From the NCBI GenBank assembly GCA_036786445.1, contig DAIQRD010000015.1, forward strand, positions 1-30,208: a stretch of 30,208 bases of DNA, given 5' to 3'. Source of the stretch: JAAZMF01 sp036786445. GTDB lineage: Bacteria > Bacillota > Limnochordia > DTU087. The notes under the pieces are model-generated. The model did not search any database and was not told the DNA's origin. It saw only the letters and a list, made by a program, of their open reading frames with translations. The translations under genes and the position numbers were made by a program. Shown here piece by piece: positions 1-7,800 of the stretch (its first letter is position 1; each line of letters opens with the position of its first letter).

Positions 1-55
1 GAGCACCTGACTCTTAATCAGGGCGTCCGGGGTTCGAATCCCCGGTGGGGTACCA
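1..55 (+). tRNA. tRNA-Lys (anticodon CTT), 5' end missing
   Basis: This is the 3' portion of a tRNA cut by the window edge. Visible are the end of the D stem (GAGC, 1-4), an anticodon stem CCTGA/TCAGG (6-10, 18-22) enclosing loop CTCTTAA with anticodon CTT at 13-15, a five-base variable loop, and a T stem CGGGG/CCCCG around TTCGAAT (28-44). The 3' acceptor strand GTGGGGT, discriminator A52 and an encoded CCA at 53-55 follow. A second CCA follows directly at 56-58. About 21 bases of the 5' side lie outside the window. Confidence 0.95.
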
Positions 56-60
56 CCACA

Positions 61-84
61 AACCCGCGTAACAGCGGGTTTTTT
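61..84 (+). terminator. Rho-independent terminator of the tRNA-Lys transcript
   Basis: AACCCGC (61-67) pairs perfectly with GCGGGTT (74-80) around loop GTAACA, and a run of T follows (79-84). It begins six bases after the tRNA CCA, so it should end the tRNA transcript. On the minus strand only a short T run follows, so it is a weaker candidate to stop the converging DUF1232 transcript. Confidence 0.85.
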
Positions 85-113
85 GCGTCCGCTCTTAAGA
101 GGCTATCGCTCAC

Positions 114-410
114 TCAGTGGGGTATCGCTTCCTGCTTGGTATCATCCAACAGGGATCGATGTGTTTCCTTAACTGTCTTAGGTACCAGCCCCATGGCTAG
201 CCATACAAGCCCCGGGATTATGATCAAGTCATCCAGATAGCCAAGGATGGGGACAAAGTCGGGGATGATGTCAATGGGAAGCACCATGTACCCTAAGGCA
301 AGGCCCAAAAGAGCTTTGGGCAATCTAGGGGTGTTGGGGTCATTCATGATTGCTCGGTAGTACTGCAACCCCCTCTTGAGTTTCTTGGCGTATACACGTA
401 ACCTGCTCAT
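114..410 (-). CDS. DUF1232 (YkvA-like) small membrane protein
   Basis: This 98-residue protein has the DUF1232 signature around residues 43-66: a hydrophobic segment, then PIDIIPDFVPILGYLDD, then a second hydrophobic stretch. The family is small and membrane-associated, and its biochemical role is unknown. A basic N-terminal segment (KKLKRGLQYYR) precedes the first hydrophobic helix. The ATG at 410 overlaps the TGA stop of sdaAA (CTATGA), so translation is probably coupled to the serine dehydratase subunit. It is the last gene of the sdaAB-sdaAA transcript. Family assignment is secure. Any link with serine metabolism is only inferred from the overlap. Confidence 0.88.
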   Translation of the reverse strand: MSRLRVYAKKLKRGLQYYRAIMNDPNTPRLPKALLGLALGYMVLPIDIIPDFVPILGYLDDLIIIPGLVWLAMGLVPKTVKETHRSLLDDTKQEAIPH

Positions 411-1294
411 AGGTTAAGCAACTTTTTGGCCAGTCTCTTCCCAGTGGGGGTGGCTGCCAAACCGCCTTCAGCCGTTTCTTTCAAAGTAGTAGGCATTTGC
501 ATGCCGATAGCCCCCATGGTTTGAATCACCTCATCGGCAGGAATAGCACTTTCGATGCCTGCCAGAGCCAAATCTGCCGCCACGAAGGCGTTGGCAACAC
601 CCATGGCGTTTCGCTTAATACAAGGTACCTCCACTAGGCCGGCCACCGGATCGCATACAAGGCCCAGTACGTTTTTGAGGGCCAGAGCACAGGCGTGGGC
701 TGCCTGTTTGGGGGTGCCGTGGGCCATTTCGACGATAGCGGCTGCTGCCATGGCAGCGGCACTGCCACATTCGGCCTGGCAGCCCCCCTGGGCGCCTGAT
801 ATGGTTGCCTGTTTGGTGATGACCAAGCCAATTCCACCAGCTGTAAAGAGGGCCATGACCGCCTCATCTTGAGGGATATTTCTGGTATCCATGACGGTGA
901 GAATAGCAGCCGGTAGTATGCCACAGGATCCAGCAGTAGGGGCTGCCACGACTCTTCCCATGGTAGCATTCACTTCCGTAACCGCCAGAGCTCTGACAAG
1001 TGCCATGCCAAGGGTTTTCCCGCTTATAGTCTCACCTTCGCCCATGGCCTTCAGAAGTTTTCGGGCATCGCCTCCGCTGAGGCCGGAAGGGGAGCGGTGA
1101 CCGGGTTCCAGGCCCCAATCTACTGATTCTTGCATAACTTTGAGTGTATCAGCCATTTGCCGGTACAGCTCATCCCTAGAGGTATGCTGTTCTTCAGCTT
1201 GCTGAGTGATGACTATCTCGGCTATGGTTTTCCCTTGGGCGGTCGCGAGTTCAACTAACTCTTCTACAGATTGGTATGTGACCATATCCATCAT
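407..1294 (-). CDS. sdaAA: L-serine dehydratase, iron-sulfur-dependent, alpha subunit
   Basis: This is the catalytic subunit of the [4Fe-4S] L-serine dehydratase, which deaminates L-serine to pyruvate and ammonia in the cytosol. At 295 residues it has the usual length. The glycine-rich SGGDARKL (73-80) and AAPTAGSCGILPAA (117-130) segments are typical. Cys172, Cys214 and Cys225 keep the spacing (42 and 11 residues) of the three cluster ligands known from the Legionella enzyme. The start at 1294 is preceded by GGGGAGTG six bases upstream; ATGs at 1291 and 1285 are also in frame. It lies 64 bp downstream of the beta-subunit gene and overlaps the following DUF1232 gene by four bases. Confidence 0.95.
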   Translation of the reverse strand: MMDMVTYQSVEELVELATAQGKTIAEIVITQQAEEQHTSRDELYRQMADTLKVMQESVDWGLEPGHRSPSGLSGGDARKLLKAMGEGETISGKTLGMALVRALAVTEVNATMGRVVAAPTAGSCGILPAAILTVMDTRNIPQDEAVMALFTAGGIGLVITKQATISGAQGGCQAECGSAAAMAAAAIVEMAHGTPKQAAHACALALKNVLGLVCDPVAGLVEVPCIKRNAMGVANAFVAADLALAGIESAIPADEVIQTMGAIGMQMPTTLKETAEGGLAATPTGKRLAKKLLNL

Positions 1295-1358
1295 TGCTCA
1301 CTCCCCTGGGGCTTTTGTGTAGTACGGCGAGCAACACCTACGGACCTTTGTCCCGCCT

Positions 1359-2021
1359 TTAGATTGCTGGTAGAGCCATGGTTCCTGTCACATTTGGTAC
1401 TACCCTGATTTGCTGGCATAGCTCCCCACCCACTGGTTCATCAGTTTCCAATACGATCACGCTACGCCCTCCCCGGTGGGATCGGAATACCTTCATTTGG
1501 CCAATATTGATGCCATGCCTAGCGAGGAGACTAGTTACAGCAGCAATTACTCCCGGTGTATCCTTATGGTAGACAATCAGAGTGTCATCTTCTGCCGTGA
1601 ATTCCGCTGGGAGGCCATTGACTCTGTGCACCAGGACTTTTCCCCCACCTACTGAGGAGCCCAATAGTGAGATGCTCTTGCCTGAGATGCCCTGTACACT
1701 AATCAAGGCTGTATTGGGGTGCACATCACCTAGATCTAGAGGTTCGAAGGAGAAGGCTAGACCCTGGGCCGTGGCTAGTTGTAAGCTATCCCTGATCCTC
1801 AGATCGTCTGGAGCAAAGCCCAAGAGCCCCCCAATCATGGCCTTGTCAGTACCATGGCCCTTATATGTGCGGGCGAAGGATCCATGCAACTGTATTTGGG
1901 TGCTTGCCGGCGTTTCGCGCAGCAAGATTCGGGCAATCATGCCTAGTCTAGCAGCCCCGGCAGTGTGGGAACTAGATGGACCAACCATTATGGGACCAAT
2001 GATATCAAAGACGCTAGTCAA
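1359..2021 (-). CDS. sdaAB: L-serine dehydratase, iron-sulfur-dependent, beta subunit
   Basis: The beta subunit of the two-component serine dehydratase begins with the conserved SVFDIIGPIMVGPSSSHTAG segment and ends with an ACT-like domain (HKDTPGVIAAVTSLLARHGINIGQMKVFR), a fold that often binds regulatory amino acids. I chose the TTG at 2021: GGGAGG lies seven bases upstream and the 220-residue product starts just before the family's conserved beginning. An in-frame ATG at 2084 would add 21 residues (MPRAVIITELTAAPAGKGGES) that match nothing I know in the family, but it has a weaker AGGG upstream and cannot be excluded. First gene of the sdaAB-sdaAA-DUF1232 operon. Confidence 0.92.
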   Translation of the reverse strand: MTSVFDIIGPIMVGPSSSHTAGAARLGMIARILLRETPASTQIQLHGSFARTYKGHGTDKAMIGGLLGFAPDDLRIRDSLQLATAQGLAFSFEPLDLGDVHPNTALISVQGISGKSISLLGSSVGGGKVLVHRVNGLPAEFTAEDDTLIVYHKDTPGVIAAVTSLLARHGINIGQMKVFRSHRGGRSVIVLETDEPVGGELCQQIRVVPNVTGTMALPAI

Positions 2022-2165
2022 GGATTCGCCTCCCTTTCCCGCTGGAGCAGCAGTCAGTTCAGTTATGATTACGGCACGAGGCATGATTTTCCCTGCCTAT
2101 GCCCGTTGCTAGATATTGTATGAAAGATCCTTGCCCATGAGGAGGGGTTTGGGGAGAAGCTTGAG

Positions 2166-2194
2166 AATATAGTCGTAGCAGTAGTAATGAGCAA
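2166..2194 (-). promoter_or_regulatory. Possible sigma-A promoter for the sdaAB operon
   Basis: On the minus strand TTGCTC (2194-2189) and TATATT (2171-2166) are separated by 17 bp. The -10 is close to consensus and the -35 matches only in TTG. It lies about 145 bp upstream of the chosen sdaAB start, inside the roughly 245 bp between two divergent genes. I see no second convincing promoter for the plus-strand gene there. Confidence 0.35.
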
Positions 2195-2265
2195 TATCGA
2201 GAAGATTCGGCGTTGATTGCCGCAAAGCTCTGACCAGCACTTTATCCTAACGAGGAGGAATACAT

Positions 2266-2958
2266 GTGGAGCCAGTCATTGTAGCAGATCTCAAATTCGA
2301 TATCAAGATAGGGGGGCTTTTGCGGGGATTACGGGCAAAAGAGGATACAGAGGATGGTCAGCAGATTCTAGCTCTTATGGAATCAGCTACGCAAGTGGCT
2401 AAACCCAAAGGAATATATAAGGAGGCTTTCATCGAATCCAAGGGTGATGGGCATGTAGTAGTGGATGGCATCAGATTCGACAGCCGGATTCTGCGAGTAA
2501 ACCTTAGCCCAGTGCATAGGGTGTTTCCTTACATAGTCACGTCAGGTGAGGAGCTAGATGTATGGTCACTGGCGGTTGAGGGCATGTTAGAGCAATACTG
2601 GGCAGATGAGATCAAGGAAGCCATATTACACGCAGCCTTTAGGGATTTTACCTCCCGCATGGTCGATGCCTATGGTTTAGGAACAACATCTGTGATGAAT
2701 CCCGGTTCACTGGAGGATTGGCCTATCAGTGAACAGACAAAGCTCTTTCAACTCTTGGGTGATCCGGAGGCGGCCATTGGTGTTAAGCTTACTGACAGCT
2801 ATCTCATGATCCCTACCAAATCTGTCTCCGGCATTCGATTTGCCACCGAAAGGACATTCGAAAATTGCCAGCTATGCTCTCGGGGGAATTGCCCCGATCG
2901 GAGGGCACCGTACGACCCGTTACTTTATGAAAATCGGTATAGAGCCCATCGTGATTAA
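2266..2958 (+). CDS. Vitamin B12-dependent methionine synthase activation-domain-like protein
   Basis: This 230-residue soluble protein resembles the reactivation domain of cobalamin-dependent methionine synthase, which binds SAM and helps re-methylate oxidised cobalamin. The signature is near the C terminus: MIPTKSVSGIRFA, corresponding to the Ser-Val-Ser-Gly region of MetH. The tail differs from MetH: Cys201, Cys204 and Cys209 (CX2CX4C) followed by PDRRAPYDP, a likely metal or Fe-S site. Start is GTG at 2266 with GAGGAGG seven bases upstream; the overlapping ATG at 2264 is in another frame and stops at once. The next gene starts two bases after its stop, so the two are an operon. No methionine synthase is in the window, so the corrinoid partner is unknown. 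Confidence 0.78.
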   Translation: MEPVIVADLKFDIKIGGLLRGLRAKEDTEDGQQILALMESATQVAKPKGIYKEAFIESKGDGHVVVDGIRFDSRILRVNLSPVHRVFPYIVTSGEELDVWSLAVEGMLEQYWADEIKEAILHAAFRDFTSRMVDAYGLGTTSVMNPGSLEDWPISEQTKLFQLLGDPEAAIGVKLTDSYLMIPTKSVSGIRFATERTFENCQLCSRGNCPDRRAPYDPLLYENRYRAHRD

Positions 2959-2959
2959 T

Positions 2960-4627
2960 ATGAGAACACTGTTTGGTAAACCCGCTGATCTCAGTATCAT
3001 ACTTGTGGATGGTTATCTAGATGAACCATCCTGTTTGGGAGTGCCTCCTTATATATCTCCTCAGATTCGCTACGCCTACGGTGCCCTCATCGATCTAGGC
3101 ATTGATCCAAGCCGCATAACTTATGTGACCATCGATGGATTACGCCAGGATAGAAGCAGGTATCTGGACATGGCCCGTACGGCTGATGCCGTTGTGGTCA
3201 TCGCCGGTGCCACTGTTCCTGGACGCTATTTGGGGGGTCGCCCCATATCCACCAGGGAGATTAGCCAGTTGGTCTCCATGATAGATCCAGTGCCTCTGAT
3301 CCTGGGGGGACCGATAGTGCTCTGCCAGACAGACATACCTAGCGTGGGGTTTACGTGTGGCGAAATTGCCGCTACATCCCTACAGAAGATACTAGGTGGT
3401 CGACCTGAACCCGGTGAAAATAACGGCGCTCTCTGGGCAGAGCGCATAGCCCGGTTTGCCATCTTGGGGGCAGAACTAACCACTCGACATCCTTCCTTTC
3501 CGTATATCGTCTGTGAGCTGGAAACTTTCCGCGGCTGTCCGCGGCGGGAGAATTGTGCCTTCTGCAGTGAAGGTCTCAAACGGGTACGTTACCAACGACC
3601 TGTGGAGAATGTTGTTGAGGAAGTGGAGGCACTAGCCCGCCTAGGCAACCGCTACTACCGTTTAGGCTGCCAGACCGATCTTTTTCTATATGGGGCCAAA
3701 GCCCGCAATGGGCAGCTGTATCCTGACCCCGCGGTAATCCGCGACCTTTATCAGGGGATTAGGCGGGCAGCACCGGACCTGGAGGTCTTGCATCTAGATA
3801 ATGTAAATCCAGCTACCATCATGCGGGATCCCCAGGCGGCCCAGACCATCATGGAGATCATTTGCCAACATAATACCCCTGGCGATGTGGCAGCTTTTGG
3901 CTTGGAATCGGCAGACCCGATGGTCCTAGCTGCCAATCGGGTGGAGACTTCACCGGAGGAGACCTTGGCAGCAATCAGGTTGATGAATGAGGTTGGTGGG
4001 CAGCGACAGGAGGGGGTTCCCTTACTACTACCTGGTCTTAATCTCCTACATGGCTTGGTGGGTGAAAGGCCAGAGACTTTGGAGCTCAACTTCCGTTACT
4101 TGCAGACATTATTGGAACAGGGTCTCCTGGTGAGGCGGATCAACATCCGCCAAGTGCTCACCTGGGGAGACTATCGCGAGGCTAAGCTCCCTGCTCGGCA
4201 ATTTCAGATGTATAAAGATAAAGTCAATGCTGAGATCAACAAACCAATGCTACAAAGAATCTTCCCCATGGGGACCATCCTCCGGGGTGTGCATGTAGAA
4301 GAGGTGAAGGGTCAGGTTAGCTTTGGCCGCCAATTAGGCAGCTATCCCATTCTCATTGGCATACCCGGTGAAGAGCAGTTGGGTAGGATCCTTACCGTGG
4401 GGGTTATAGATCATGGCTATCGATCCATAACGGCCTTGCCCGTCCCTTTTTATATCAATCGGGCCAGTGTGGCCCAACTGGCAGCTATCCCCGGAATGGG
4501 GCGGAAACGGGCAACTCGGATTTTCCTCGCGCACCCTATTCAAGATGTTGCCCATTTAGAGCAGCTCCTGGAAGGGCAAGTCGATCTTTCCATGATCCTA
4601 CCTTGGTGCGATTTCTCCCTTTTCTGA
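2960..4627 (+). CDS. Radical SAM protein with C-terminal helix-hairpin-helix (COG1031-like)
   Basis: A 555-residue predicted radical SAM enzyme. The N terminus (ILVDGYLDEPSCLGVPPYIS, a Rossmann-like segment to about residue 150) resembles the COG1031 family. The cluster motif is Cys193-X5-Cys199-X2-Cys202 within RGCPRRENCAFCSEG, a variant of the usual CX3CX2C, with Cys185 upstream. A TIM-barrel core follows, with GLESADP and a GLNLLHGLVGERPETLE segment. Residues about 497-527 form a helix-hairpin-helix (ASVAQLAAIPGMGRKRATRIF), normally a nucleic-acid-binding element. I chose ATG 2960 because the family's conserved start lies just after it; GTG 2951 and ATG 2927 are in-frame alternatives, and no site has a strong ribosome binding sequence. 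Substrate unknown. Confidence 0.82.
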   Translation: MRTLFGKPADLSIILVDGYLDEPSCLGVPPYISPQIRYAYGALIDLGIDPSRITYVTIDGLRQDRSRYLDMARTADAVVVIAGATVPGRYLGGRPISTREISQLVSMIDPVPLILGGPIVLCQTDIPSVGFTCGEIAATSLQKILGGRPEPGENNGALWAERIARFAILGAELTTRHPSFPYIVCELETFRGCPRRENCAFCSEGLKRVRYQRPVENVVEEVEALARLGNRYYRLGCQTDLFLYGAKARNGQLYPDPAVIRDLYQGIRRAAPDLEVLHLDNVNPATIMRDPQAAQTIMEIICQHNTPGDVAAFGLESADPMVLAANRVETSPEETLAAIRLMNEVGGQRQEGVPLLLPGLNLLHGLVGERPETLELNFRYLQTLLEQGLLVRRINIRQVLTWGDYREAKLPARQFQMYKDKVNAEINKPMLQRIFPMGTILRGVHVEEVKGQVSFGRQLGSYPILIGIPGEEQLGRILTVGVIDHGYRSITALPVPFYINRASVAQLAAIPGMGRKRATRIFLAHPIQDVAHLEQLLEGQVDLSMILPWCDFSLF

Positions 4628-4641
4628 TCACACCCCCTGAG

Positions 4642-4673
4642 AGTGTTTAATCGATCTGGAATTGTGAAACACT
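4642..4673 (+). promoter_or_regulatory. Inverted repeat upstream of the glucan synthase gene
   Basis: AGTGTTT (4642-4648) and AAACACT (4667-4673) form a perfect 7 bp inverted repeat with an 18-base spacer. It begins 15 bases after the radical SAM stop codon and lacks a T run, so it is not a standard terminator. It could be an operator or part of an RNA leader. Confidence 0.3.
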
Positions 4674-4690
4674 AGTAGTCGGCATACCAT

Positions 4691-4745
4691 GGGAGCAATC
4701 ACGCAATCGCCTGAATCATGTAGTTGCGTGTCTAGATCTGCTCCC
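4691..4745 (+). promoter_or_regulatory. Two-segment hairpin in the leader of the glucan synthase gene
   Basis: GGGAGCA (4691-4697) pairs with TGCTCCC (4739-4745), and inside it CACGCAA (4700-4706) pairs with TTGCGTG (4724-4730) around a 17-base loop. The internal loop is two bases on the left and eight on the right. The structure ends 8 bases before the TTG at 4754 and 71 before the ATG at 4817. No T run follows, so it is more likely a regulatory leader, an operator or mRNA-stabilising element than a terminator. Function is inferred. Confidence 0.45.
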
Positions 4746-4816
4746 AAATATCTTTGCCACCGGCTGTGGTTCAAACTGAATCCAGCCGGTCGACTACGGG
4801 GGTCAACACAACCTTG

Positions 4817-7800
4817 ATGCTGGAGAACGGTATTTTCGTCATTGTCTTGCTGGTGGTGGGGGTCGGCATTCTGCGGTTGCGCCAGATTAGTCGTAGGTCA
4901 TTGTCCTCAGAGCCTGTAGCAGACGCTCTCTTGGGAATTAGCGAGCTGGAGCAGCATGCTCGAGATCTAGCAACTCGTCACCGTATCTCCGGCCGGATCT
5001 TCACCAAAGGTCAACGATTGCCGGATCCTTCTGCCACAAGCAAGGCACTCAAGGGTGTATATGCCGAAATGTCCAGAGCGGTCCGGGATGGCTATAGTCC
5101 TTCTCCTGCGGGAGAGTGGTTTCTGGATAATTTCTATGTGATCGATGCCAGTATTCGAGATATCAGGGGGAGCATGCCACCGGGGTATTATCGAAAGCTA
5201 CCCAAATTGACAAATGGTCGCATGCAGGGATATCCCAGGGTTTATGCTTTGGCACTGGATTTGATCTCCCATACGGACGGACACATAGACACAGAGGTTG
5301 TGGAGCGCTTTTTCGCCGCTTACCAGTCCATAGCGCCTTTATCTATAGGCGAAATCTGGGCAATACCCACCTTTATTCGAGTGGGCCTCACGGAAAATCT
5401 CAAGCACCTTGCTTTACAAGTAATCTATACCCAGAGACAGAGACAAAGAGCCGGCAAATGGCTAGATATGCTTCTACAGGATGCCCGTAGCCGGGCTGTG
5501 GGCGTAGATGAACTCCTAGGGGCTCGGACCCGTTCTCTTCGGCGGGTGAATGCCACCTTTGCCACCGAGTTGCTTTATCGTATGCGCAATGAAGGGTCAG
5601 ATAGTGCTCCTTTAGGCGAATGGCTAGATCGGCGATTGGCCGCCATCGGGACAACTGCTGATGATATAGTCCATCTGGAACACCAGCGGCAGTCAACTAG
5701 GGAAATATCAGTGAGAAATGCCATCAACAGCTTGCGAGGGCTATCGGCCATTGACTGGATTGATTCCTTCGATCGCCTAAGCCATGTAGAGCGGATCCTG
5801 CAGACCGATCCCGATGGGACATATCCAGCCATGGATAATGCCAGTCGAGATGTGTATAGACATCGGATCGAAAAGATCGCTAGAACCAGGGATATATCTG
5901 AGTTGCAGGTAGTGAGACAAGCCATTCAGTGTGCTAAGGATGTGCCCAACGATACTTCCGAACTCTGGAAACGGCATGTGGGCTATTATCTGATTGATGC
6001 CGGGCAAGAGCAACTACTGTCTAGGTTGGGTCAACCAATGCGTTGGTGGGAATCGATGGGTAAGAGCTTTGCTAGACACCGCTTCGGTATATACCTATGG
6101 GCTATTAGTGTCTTGACACTCCTCATTGCAGCTGTCATTTACACCTATGTCGATTATCGAGGTTCCTTTGGTAGTCTCGTGTGGTTGGCAGTGCTGCTAT
6201 TCTTGGCCAGTGATATTGCAGTACGTACAGTACATGGGTTGATCACGATATCAGTCCCTCCTAGGATATTGCCCAAATTGGAACTGCGCCATGGTATCCC
6301 GGAAGAACATACAACGATGGTTGTGATTCCGGCCCTACTGTCCAATAAGTGCAGAGCTGAGCAGCTTATTGATGGGTTAGAAGTGTATTATTTGGCTAAC
6401 CAAGAAAGCAATCTGCTTTTCGCCTTACTGGGAGATTTCGCCGATGCCACCGAAGCGACAAAAGCTGAGGATCAGGAGATTCTCAGCGCAGCCGAGAGGA
6501 GAATCGGGGAACTCAATCATCGTTATGCTGAGGAACAGCCCATATTTCATTTTTTCTATCGGATGCGGCTTCGCAATGACAAAGAGAACTGTCATATGGG
6601 ATGGGAGCGCAAGCGAGGGAAACTAGAGGAGTTCAACCGCCTCCTCAGGGGAGCCAAGGATACCACCTATGTCCTGGATGAATTGCCGGCTTATCTGGCA
6701 AGGGTACAGCATGTGATCACCCTAGATGCCGATACGGGTCTTCCCCGAGATACCGCTCGGCGCTTAATCGGAACCCTGATCCATCCCCTCAATCGGCCAG
6801 TCCTAGATGAAGCACAGAGGCAAGTGGTGAGAGGATATGGGCTCTTGCAGCCTCGGATCAATATTGTGGTCACCGCGGCAACACGTAGTCTCTTTACTCG
6901 GGTGTATGCCGGTGATGGTGGGGTAGATCCCTATACAACGGCGGTATCAGATGTTTACCAGGATCTCTTTGGTGAAGGAATATATACGGGGAAAGGCATT
7001 TACGACGTTGATGTGTTTAACTCAGTATTGGGGCAGAGATTCCCCGATGACGCTGTTCTCAGTCACGATCTCTTGGAGGGCTCCTATGTCCGGGCGGGAC
7101 TGACTACCGATATTGAGTTGATTGATGGCTACCCCGCCCGATATGATGCCTATGCATTGCGTTTACATCGATGGGTGAGGGGAGATTGGCAGCTCTTACC
7201 TTGGTTATTTCGCAGCGTCCCCAATGGCGTTAGTCAAGAACCTAACCCGTTATCTGCTCTAGCTCGTTGGAAAATCGGAGACAATCTCCGCAGAAGCCTG
7301 ATTGCGCCAGCTTTATTGGTTTCCATCGTTGGTGGCCTGGCAATATTTGCTGGGTCTCCGCTGCCGTATCTAGGGTTGGCTGCCTTGGTCGTCTTGTTCC
7401 CCTGGCTAACCATGCTTGCATCTGGCGCCCTAGACTGTCCCAAAGGCAACAGGTTCCTTGGACATGTATGGACAATGGTGTCAAGCTCTCGAAAGCAAGC
7501 TTGGCAGGCATTGCTGTCCCTAACGTTTCTTCCGTATCAAGCCTACCTCATGGTAGATGCCGCGATCCGTACTTGGATTCGAGTGTATTTTACCCGCCGC
7601 CATTTGCTGGAGTGGGTAACGGCCGCCGATTTAGAGGAACGTTTGCCCCAGGGCTGGCGGGCTTATTGGATTAGGATGTGGCCGGGTCAAGCTGTGGCTT
7701 TGGCGTCTTTAGGGTTGATCTGGCTTCTGCAGCCGGCCAACCTCTACTGGGGGGCCCCCCTCATTATGCTTTGGTTGGCATCTCCGTGGATTGCCTATGG

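Noticed and set aside
1582..2112. 176-residue plus-strand ORF opposite sdaAB
   Set aside because: It is antisense to a clear serine dehydratase gene, has no recognisable motif or ribosome site, and is a codon-bias shadow.
4691..4745. A tRNA-like element in the glucan synthase leader
   Set aside because: The outer stem is 7 bp as in an acceptor stem, but D and T arms, TTCGA loop and CCA are absent.
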